Of a stretch of DNA of 64,000 nt, positions 47,401 to 56,833 are shown in pieces. Numbering within the stretch: position 1 is the first letter of the stretch; each line of letters starts with the position of its first letter. The translations under genes were made by a program, and so were the position numbers. Source of the stretch: Corythucha ciliata (lineage: Eukaryota; Arthropoda; Insecta; Hemiptera; Tingidae); NCBI GenBank assembly GCA_038030265.1, contig CM075940.1, positions 14,955,604 through 15,019,603 on the forward strand, written 5' to 3'. A model generated the notes under the pieces. It was given only the letters and a program-made list of their open reading frames with translations. It had not been told where the DNA came from and did not search any database.

Positions 47401-48315
47401 GTTTGGCTTTGGTGTTGGCTGTTGGTGGCACGAGAATCAAGTATGGCGGCGGCAGCCCCCCTCTTTTGACAGATGCATCGATGCATCGTCTGTTGGAGAG
47501 TTGTGGAAGGGGTTGGTTTCGTCTGGTTCATTTTTTTTAACGTGAATATTTTTGAAATTTGAATTGAAAAGAAAATAATTCTAATTTTTTTTAAATTGAA
47601 TAAAATAGAAAACCAAGTACATAATAATTAGCAAATTGATTCGAATTTAGATTTTGGATTGTCACGCTTGCGCGCCGCTCGTATGGCACCTGTTGGCCAA
47701 CTACCTGCTGAACGTCGTGAAATCGCCGCCCTCTCATCTTGGTGGTCGGCAATGGCGGCGAAGCGGCGTATTCCAACGAGTCGAGTGATTTTCATGTGTG
47801 TGTTTACTGTCTTGAGGCATGAACGATGGGGTCTTGACACCCGTTCGAATCGTGAGTACAATTTCTATATTTTCGTATTTTATTCACAAAAACAGCTAGC
47901 GTTGACTTGTAATATTGTCTACTGAATGGTTGGAACTTTTCCACCACACTTGGCAAAACCCTCAACCCAATCTGCCGCTCGGCAAGGGGGGTTGGACCAT
48001 TTTTTTTCGTAGAACTTACATTGTCGTTCCTTAAACTTGTAATTCGTACTTTTCAGCAATGACAGTACAAATTGTATTTTATTTTCTCGAATATCGAATC
48101 CTAAATTGAGTTTGTGTGGCCTCGGTTGGAACCAGGCCCTCATCACAAACAAAAACCCTCAGCAAAAGAATGGCGTCACATTCTCAGGTCTATAAGGTCT
48201 CAGGACTATAAGGTTTCATATGAGACCATAAAAAATGAAATATTCCAAATACTTTTCGCGTAAAACGGTGAGGGGATAATCGGCGAGGGGTAGTACTAGT
48301 ATGCCCCCAGCCCCC
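44430..48315. other. Intergenic, homopolymer-rich, possible first exons only
   Basis: G/C runs of 9-13 occur near 44732, 44803, 45811, 46220 and 46357. The open frame 45139-45615 lies in a probable DNA element with two perfect 18-bp palindromes. Strong donors follow short ATG-led stretches at 46110-46142 (ATGATTCCG...) and 47752-47851 (reading MAAKRRIPTSRVIFMCVFTV...), but no partner exons could be found, so neither is called. Confidence 0.45.
45499..45585. repeat. Two perfect 18-bp palindromes
   Basis: TTTGCCTCGCGAGGCAAA at 45499-45516 and CACGCCTCGCGAGGCGTG at 45568-45585 share the core GCCTCGCGAGGC. Related half-sites (CTCGTGAGGC, CCTCGCGAAAC) lie at 45137-45190 with GTTACACGCAGCGAAAC, suggesting the two ends of an unclassified DNA element of about 500 bp. 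Confidence 0.6.
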
Positions 48316-48319
48316 TTAA

Positions 48320-48713
48320 GGGGGAGTTGCACTTGTGTTTCCTCGACCCCCCTCCAATCATACCTCGCCTACTCCGCGTTACGGAAATTACCGCCGTATT
48401 TCTGCACTAATCCTGGACTTCAAGGGCTCATTTAAATCTTCAGGAAATTCCGCACAACCGTACGATCTTCCTTTTCCATATTTCATCCTTAAAATAACTG
48501 TAAAACGCACATAAACTTTTGCCTTGAAAATTCACACTCTTTCGACGACTTATTTAGGAAAGCAAGATCGTACGGTTGTGCGGAATTTCCAGAAGATTAA
48601 AATGAGCCCTTGAAGTCCACGATTGGTGCAGAAATACGGCGGTAATTTCCGTAACGCGGAGTAGGCGAGGTATGATTGGAGGGGGATCGAGGAAACACAT
48701 GTACAACTCCCCC
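48320..48713. mobile_element. TTAA-flanked foldback MITE, 394 bp
   Basis: Nearly the whole element is an inverted repeat: 48320-48474 pairs with about 48557-48713 around an ~80-base centre. The ends are GGGGGAGTTG and CAACTCCCCC, with exact TTAA at 48316-48319 and 48714-48717. TTAA duplication fits piggyBac-type (or Kolobok-type) transposition. It has no coding capacity. Confidence 0.85.
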
Positions 48714-48719
48714 TTAAGG

Positions 48720-50030
48720 CTGCGGCGAGCTGTGGACACGGCGCACTCGACTTCATGTGGACGTTCCCGGTGGTGTGCGTTCGGCAAACCGTGCACCGAC
48801 CGAAACGCCCGCGTAGTACGGGTGTAAAGTGCACAGTTGAAACACGATATAAAACAAAACAAAAAATTCATGCCTGGCTAATGCGCTCGTACGCAAAGCC
48901 ATTAAAAACAAAAAAAAACTGTTGTGTGCGACAAAGCGAACTTTTTTCAACGTGTTTAGTCCTGGAGGGTGGGGGGGGGAGATTTTTTAGCATTATGAAA
49001 GCGATGGCCCATGTACCTCTCACAGGGGTAATTCGAATTTATTTTCTGGAGCGCTCGCAGAGATCGCTCTTTGTCTTGTTTCCGGGGTCCTTTTGAGAAA
49101 GTACAAAATGACCCCAACACAGAGTGCTACGATTGTCTGTCAGTAAAGCTCTTTTTTGTTTCTGCGTGGGCCTGTCTGGGCAGTGGCAATTCCAGCAAAC
49201 CCCGATGGACCCACATAAAGAAGAGAGCGGTGATGACAGAAACTTGTCGCGTTTCACTTATCATCATCACTTCATAATGTGAAAAATGATGATGATAAGT
49301 GATAGCCGAAAAGCTGTCCGCTCTTAAGTCAGGGTTGCCTGATCTTCAGTTTTTTCGGTAGATCTACAGTGTTTTTGAGTTGGTCTACAGTTTTTTCGTG
49401 AGATTCTACAGTTTTTCCCATCAATAACTGGAAAATGCCCAATAACTCGTACTTTGACGGTCCTTATTTGAAATTTGGCGAAAATTACACTCTGAGATTT
49501 AGTGGGGGGAACAGTAAAGCTCACCCCCTCGTGAAAATTGCACGTCCGCGAAAGTTCAAATTGCTCTTTCGCGTGAGGTGTTTTATTGTGTAGCCGACTA
49601 CAGCTCAAGCTGGCAAGGGTGTAGCTATGAGAAGGGGTGTGTGGGTGGGCAGCTGGCCAGCCTTCTTCAATCCGTCTGTGTTCGAAACCAGCTACAATCG
49701 GAAACCATCAATTTGCCCCATCAAACTGACTACTTAGATTTCAAGCTAAACATTCCCTTTAAAAAAACAAAATAAACTAGAAAGTTCGCCGGAAAAACAG
49801 ATTTTCTTGAGAAAAAATGGTCATTTTTTGCAAAGTTGCTTCACGGCTAAAATTGAGAAATCTCAAATTCATCGACAAAATTGAGAAAAAACACTGATTC
49901 ACAACTAAACATTCGGAAAATTACAAGTTTATGTTCCTATCCTTCGTGAAATTTGGGGCTTTTTTCATAGAGGCCTTGGACCCACGGCTAGACAGCACCC
50001 AAAGCCTGGCAAATAGAGCAATGAAACTAC
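48720..50030. other. Intergenic, nothing recognisable
   Basis: A small hairpin at about 49254-49303 (CACTTATCATCATCA ... TGATGATGATAAGTG), repeated TCTACAGTTTTTTC motifs at 49330-49420, and a few family-A minisatellite units at 49840-49915. No gene is supported. Confidence 0.5.
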
Positions 50031-50039
50031 TGCACTCTG

Positions 50040-51440
50040 AGCTAAAAATCCGTGGAATTGCTAGTATCGGGTCTAATTATCGGTGAAATAGTTAGTTTCC
50101 GGTATTTATTCTCGCGAAATTGTCAGTTTCTGGCCTTTATTATTTCCACGAAATTTTGAGTCTCAGGCTTGCGGAATAACCCGCGCTATCCGGTCACGAC
50201 AGTGCCCAATTTACTGAACCAGAGTTTTCTCTATTGACCAGGCACTTGAAATGCTTGGCTTGCGCTGAAAATTGACACACTATTTAGGCGTGGGTCAATA
50301 GACCTTGTCTATTACAATTTTAGAACACGGTTTATTAACCAACGTGAAAATTGTGCCAATTTTGAGCGTAATCCGGTCATTTAATGTGCCTGGCCAGTAG
50401 AGAAAACCCCGTGGTCAGTTGGTTTTCCAGAATTTTCGGAGTATCCCTCAATCGCCTGGGTTCAAATTTTAGGGCGAAGTGTATTGACCCACGCGCGCAT
50501 TTTGTGCTCATTTTCAGTGCAATCCGAGCATTTTCTGGTCTGTAGCGAGAACTGTGAGTCAGTAAATTAGGCACTCCCAAAATATCCGTGAAATCGAATG
50601 TTTTCATGCACAATTTTCGCGAAGTTTCAGGTCCTAATTTCTGCGAAATTGTTGGTTTCATGGCCTATATTTGTTGAAGGTCGGCGACCCTGTGCTATCC
50701 CCCGCGACCTCGGCTGCAGCCATACCCTGACGAATAACCGTGTAATTGTACCATTTTGGGATACATATTTTGTGAGGTCCTAATTTCAGCACAATTTCAA
50801 GTTTCCTGGCTGAATATCCGCGAAATTGAAAGATCCGGGTCTTCGGGAGTCAATTTGATTGAAAATTGCAAGTTCAGAGCCTTCGTATAAGCAAACTTTC
50901 AAGTTTTGAGCCTTTTTCGCGGCGGCGGTTCCAACAGGCTAGCAGGCCCTGACGAGCCAGCCGGATAGCCAGGAAATTGGAAGTTCCATGGCAGAATATT
51001 CTTGCGATTCATATTTCGTCGGGTCTCAACTTCCGTGGAAACGCAAGTTTCGCGGTTTAATTTCAACGAAACAACAAGTTTCTGATCGTATTTCATCGAA
51101 ATTACAAGATTTGGTTCTTAGTTTCTACGAAATTACAAGTTTCAGGGACCTGCTTTCAAGTAGCCGCTTCCCCCACGGTCCAGCCTTGAGATCGCCGAAA
51201 GCTTGATGAACAACCCCCAAATCACATTATTCGGAGCTGAATATCCGTGAAATTGGCATTTTCGGGTATTGATTTCAGTGAAATTTCCAGTTTGGGGTCT
51301 TAATTCAAGCACACTTGCCAGTTTCTGGGCCTATTTTAATTTGTGGCTTTAGAAACCAAAAGCCAGACATACCAACGGAATTGGAAGTTTCCTGGCTGGT
51401 TTCGGGTCTCAATTTCGGAGGTATTGCAAGTTTTGGGGTC
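50040..51440. repeat. ~30-35-bp minisatellite (family B)
   Basis: Diverged tandem units of the form CGAAATTGCAAGTTTCGGG-CCTAATTTC recur through this 1.4-kb stretch, with variants such as CGAAATTACAAGTTTCAGGG and GTGAAATTGGCATTTTCGGG. Spacer lengths vary and single-copy pieces interrupt the array. Confidence 0.65.
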
Positions 51441-51937
51441 ATTTTCTTGGTGGTTGATCAGCGCTCTAAGCTTAATGGAACCAGTGACCTCCTCCTCCTT
51501 CCAACTATCATTATTTGACGCTCAGGCTCTGAGGAGTGAGGAATGCGAAATACTGCCCCCCTTCAGGTCTGGACGGACCCATGTCATTCGGGTAGTTAGG
51601 GCATTTCTCAATAGAAACGAAAATCCACAGGCTTTCCTCTGAATCTACAGTTTTCCTACAGTTTTTTTCCAAAGCTGGATCTTGCAACCTTGTCCACAGC
51701 CTACGCCCAAGCGCTAGGCGAATTTTCCATGGGTAAATTACGAAAGAAAAGGGAAAAAAAGGCCTGTAGGGGGGGGGATTTCATTAGTTTTAGAGGAATT
51801 CTATGGAGGTTTAACCTTGATGGATCCATTCCAGAGGGTCATATCATGCCACAACGTGCTCCCCGTACCCCGCTTGGACCATATCGTCTTTTCCTACCTA
51901 TGAAGAACTGCTCTTCAAGATTTAATTTCTTTTTCAG

Positions 51938-54840
51938 GTTCAACCTCCTGACGGTTAGTGCTTCCGGAGTGAGTGAACTGCGCGAAAGTGAGATGACAGA
52001 CGAGTCTGGACCACCTTGCGGAAACGACCATCTCCTACAGTAAGTATTTTGTGACTTGAGAAGTAATTTTAAGCGATGAAATGGTCATGGACTCAGTAAT
52101 TATGCCAGTCATAGCTCTGTGATTGGTAATACGCCATTACTTATTATTATTACAAAAGAGCAGATCTAGCAATTCTTGACCAGTCTGAGAAACAAAATTT
52201 TTTAGTACGTACTAATTTTTACTTAGCTATTTAAATCTGTCTCACGCCTTTTTTTTTTTTTTAATAAGCTTAGCAATTAACCCAATAATTGCTCAGTTAT
52301 ATTTAATTGACCATTACCTTTTACAAAGAGAACAGATCCTTCAATTCTGGCCCCCAGTCTGAGAATTTCTCGTCCGACACGAGAAAACTCTCTGGCGTCA
52401 AGAAACAGTCCCTTTGCGTTGTTACTAATTTGTGCTCTATTTTTTTTTTCAGGAGGAGGTTGTCGACTAGCAAGGTAGGTGGATAGCACGGTTAAGAATG
52501 ACCATAATAAGGTAGCACCAGCTTTTCGAGGAGTAGCTCGCATTATGTTCTTATGTTGTTCAAACCATTGTATCTCTCCGGCGCGGTGCTATCTTAAACC
52601 AACCATGGTTTCTAGCATTTTAAATAATAATTCCTTTCCAGTTTTGTGTACAATTTTTCGGTTTCGTAAAGCTCGTGGAAGCCACCAGGGTGCCCTATAG
52701 CGTACGTCTAAGTTTTTCATGTCTATGCCAGGCACAATTCTGATTTGCTGGTCACAGACATTAGGGGGGGGGGGATTTGCGTTATTAGTGTTGCTAATCT
52801 GACGCCACATTAGGAATTAAGCAAGCAAAGTGAGCACGAAACCCGAAAAAAATTGTAATTTCAGTTCTTAGGTTTGTTCGTTTGTCGTTCAGAGCTGGAG
52901 CATACTCATACTAGGTACTCAGTTTGATATTGATGTCACTGTTACAAAATATGATGCTTGAAATTACCGAAATAAGCATTATATGGGCAGCTCGGGAGAG
53001 TTTGGAATGACAAACGAATGGACCTACTGCGTCCTCTCTTCAACTGGCTCGTCACGACGGTTGGAACTTCTACACACCTTCTACACTTCTTACACACATT
53101 TGCGCGCCTGTTTTCAGTAGACAGTCAGTACTTTAACTCGGCTTTTTTGAGACTTTAAGGTATTCATAAGGTTAATGATTTGGGGGATTATCTCTCGAGT
53201 TATAGTGTGACCACATTACCCAGACTATCATAGCACCTTTTGGGAAGGACATTACAATTTTGCGTTCATTGTTCTCATATATTCTCCTAACGTGCCCTAG
53301 ATTCAGTCTTTTGCCAAAAATCGGCCATAATATTTTTTATCCTTCTGCTCGTATATGGCTGATTTGAAATCGAAAAGAATTCAGGAAGAACTGGGCTAAA
53401 TGATCTGGGTGTAGTGACACTGTAATCTCATTGATCAGATTTATGTTCGCGAATTTGAGTACCTATTTGGATTGCAAACCTAATTTGCTGAATTTGCTTT
53501 GGATTTCCTCTAATTAACTTTAATTTGAACGTTTAGAAAAGGGGATAAAAAATGGAGTTGAAATATTATGGTTTCCAATTTTGAACGAACTATAGTTAAC
53601 AAAGGGCACACCATACCATGGTCTTTTGGGGGGAGGGTTTACAGGTTGATCTTCGAAAGGTAAGTGAAGAGAGGACTCTTTATATCTTCCGACATGCATA
53701 AACCGTGGTTGTATATGGTCAGGTAGTACATAATTTTTGTGTCAAATTTCTCACTTTTAATTTTCTAGAGTGTACTGTAAAGGCTTTCTTCGCATGAGTT
53801 TGTACGAAGGGGGAATAAGTCGTAATAAAAATGCGAAGAGACTTTCGAAGCCCCACCTGTTTTTTTTTTTTTTTTTTTCAATTTCGACCTTTATTTTGGG
53901 CCAGTGATTGTGATTGTGCTAAAAACGACGATTTCGACTACAAAAAGTTTTTTTTTGTCAGCGTTGTAGGCATATAATTATGGTAAGGAAATTGTACGAG
54001 AAATCCGAAAAAATAGTTCCAACATGCAGCCTTCATGTTTTGAAATTATGACTAAAAACAAAATTTTTGTGCGGGGATAATGAGAAATGCTTTTTCTAAA
54101 AAAGAGGGCCGGATTTGCGACTCTCACACTAAGAAATAAACAGATTTTTTTTTTAGACAGACACACGCTCATGCCGAAATTCACTTATTTCTCAAACGAA
54201 ATTTCTAGAGCTATTTTCAGAAACGATATTTCGCAAAGATGACGCTCTCAATATTAGTTCCGCGGTGTTGGCTCATTGAAAATCCCTATATCGCCGGGTT
54301 GTCTCATCCGAGATAAACTATTAACTATTTCGCTGGTTCGGCCCACTCGAAAAACCAATGTGGTGGGTCGGGCTTTCTCAAAAATGGAACTTCGTCGAGC
54401 CGGCTCGTTTAAAACCAATATCGTGGGGCTGGCTCACCAATAAAGCCAATTTCGCGCGGGGATTGCTCATCCAAAATGTGGACTTTCTTCTTCGTAAGCA
54501 TTTGTAACGCTGCAAACAACGTTTTTGTCTTCTACCGAGTGTTAAATATTCCAAGCCGTGAGGTTTCATCTTGAAACACGACTGTAGCACGAATTCCTGC
54601 AGATACCCTAAAAATCCTCTTGGACTTAGCGGTCTGTAGAGCGTTAATAATGGCAATGGCAAATCACGCTGGAAATCAGCAATGTAAAGTACTTATCATG
54701 TTAGTTTACTAAAAATAAACCACTGGAATTATGTAAAACTTTCATTTCAATTTTCAGGAAACAATACGGCCAAAGGAGGTATCCTCAGAGGCGCCCGCAA
54801 GACAAGGTCATTTCTGATGGTTAGGACGACTATTCGAAAA
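51938..54840 (+). CDS. Possible two-exon small ORF gene
   Basis: An exon at 51938-52038 (acceptor TTTCTTTTTCAG, donor GTAAGTATT) contains an ATG and reads MTDESGPPCGNDHLL. A second exon starting after the strong acceptor TTTCAATTTTCAG near 54758 joins in phase and reads KQYGQRRYPQRRPQDKVISDG then stop. The product would be only about 37 residues with no recognised family, although the first exon is open further upstream. The intron would contain repeat copy 2. Both splice sites are good, but this could be a non-coding transcript. Confidence 0.25.
52230..54290. mobile_element. Unclassified repeat, copy 2
   Basis: This is the inverted, diverged partner of 41815-44420. On the minus strand, 52543-52277 is open and reads ..NNAKGLFLDAREFSRVGREIL.., then FVKGNGQLNITEQLLG, similar to the broken reading in copy 1. 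A T run at about 53861-53878 and a G run at 52767-52775 interrupt it. Class unknown. Confidence 0.7.
54240..54475. repeat. ~37-bp minisatellite (family C)
   Basis: About five diverged units containing GGCTCAC or GGCCCACT, a run of A, CCAAT and TTCGC/TATCG are arranged in tandem next to repeat copy 2. Confidence 0.5.
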
Positions 54841-54849
54841 GAGAGAAAG

Positions 54850-56815
54850 AGAATGAGTGAGTGATCCTAGAGCATTATGACTCACTCTCCCGAGTCTCCT
54901 GTTCTCTGATCTGACTCAAAAAGAGTCAAGGCTGAGCTGAAGCAATCAACAATTCCTCCCTCCACCTTTTTTCTATACGCCGACTCGCTCTCGGCCCACT
55001 TTCTTCAAAAAGCAACAGTTCAGCGCAATTGTAGCCCACGGTAATGTCAAGGAATTCTTTCAAATCACAAATATTTAATAGTTTAACGTGCAAGTTTTTG
55101 AAGACCATGACATTCCTGTTTTAGTGAAATATTTGGCGTATTTCAACTGACATTTGTGTTATACTCTAGTGGCCGTTGCGAATCAACTTTACAGCTTCCT
55201 TCCACCCCTCATGCGTGAGTTTCAACATAAAGTAAATTATTCTAAGACGATATTTTCCTGAGAAATTACATAAAAATGCCAATCAGTAGCGTTGAACGAT
55301 TGCACCTGTTCGGTCGTCTTGGAAACAAACAGTCAATATTTGAACTTGATTGGTAAACTCGCTGACTTGAATGCCCCCTCCCCCATCCGGCCATGATCAG
55401 CCGTTCTCTATAAAGTGAACGGTTTTTAAAACATTAAACTACACAATACAACTAATGAGCTGAGCCTCATAATGGGAATGCAACTAAGCACCATAATTTG
55501 AATTATTATTCATGTGGTCCTTGCAGAGTATAATGCTTGATCAGTTTGCCGGTTGAAATTAGGGAAAGACCAGTGTGGTAGGGGAGATTATTTTTCTGCA
55601 GTCGGAGGGAATTAAGACATTTTCATTAACCTGGTTGACAGTTTTGTTACTCACGTGAGTGTAATTTGGAAAGATACCGAAAAACATAATTTGAGTTGAA
55701 CGCACTTGTGAGCAGAAAGTCGAATGGTTAAGATGTAATCTTAGTATAATCAACAAATAGAATAGTCAGCTAAAAAAAAGCAAGTTTGAAGTTAACTGAG
55801 AGCAAACAAACATTCTTTCGCTGTAACGTAAACTCGCCTGGATGAAGAAGGGGACAGAAAAGCATTCGATTAAAAGTCTTTTTAAAGTCCTAGGCGGGCG
55901 TACTGTCGTGATATTCCTCTACTTTTCTGCAGCTTATGCGATATCTAATTATAGAGTCCACGCCCTTTCCCATTTTCTAACAATTTCATAAGTTAACAAA
56001 CATTTAAAAAATTATTTCATTTTACTCTTTCCGTTGGCACTTGCCTATTGCTCATTTTTCCTTCGTGGTCTTTGGGTCTCCTCCCAATCTTTCCGAAACG
56101 AAACCAACATTATTGATTAAATAATGATGCGTGCATAAAAATAATCATCCAGCAATAATTTATATTTGTTCTCCCTTGATTGCTGTACATATAAATACAT
56201 AAACAGCCTGCTATAATAAATACACGGCTCCCGGAACCAGGAACCGCTACTTGGGACCTCCTACTTCTCCACCCGCCCCACAGTCCATCCGCCGTTGCTT
56301 AAAGATTCTCTCCTAATAAATAATCATATTTACCTGAATTTGGAATCTTCTCTTCCCCCGTTGTCCACCCTTTCGCTCATTAGGGAAACGGTCAGTTCAA
56401 ACTCAACAGACTGTAACAAGTGTTTTACATATTTGAACAATAAGTGAGAATTATACACAGCACAGCACAGCAACTCGCAAACCAAGCAAGTCCGATTAGT
56501 TTGGGAACATTTAAATTAGAAAATTCAATGCCCAATTTAGAGCTCTCGCAGTGTACCGTAAAGTACCATTGGCTTCTACAATGCTCCACGCTATGAAAAA
56601 TTAATTTCCTGGAAAAACATAAGTCCTCGAAAATTAATTTCCGCTAAGGCGGTGCTTCACCGAGGTATTTTGCGGTGAACTGCTTTAAATATAGCATTGT
56701 TGGAATTTTAAACTTCTGAACTTTGGGCGCTACCCCTCTCAACAGTTGGCATGTAGGCGAGTCAATTTTTCAAAGGCTTTCCCGACGTGACTTAATTATT
56801 TGGTTCTTTGGTTTC
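54850..56815. other. Upstream flank of the painless-type gene
   Basis: No coding sequence is recognised. The acceptor TTCTTTGGTTTCAG near 56817 implies that a 5'UTR exon lies somewhere in this stretch, but I cannot place it. Confidence 0.4.
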
Positions 56816-56833
56816 AGGCTGTATTCTCCTGAA

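Noticed and set aside
47752..47851. Possible first coding exon reading MAAKRRIPTSRVIFMCVF
   Set aside because: A good donor and GC-richer context, but no phase-1 partner exon was found and both strands are open. Left uncalled.
50040..51440. Regularly repeated units as a CRISPR array
   Set aside because: Units are diverged, spacing is irregular and the DNA is clearly eukaryotic. It is a minisatellite.
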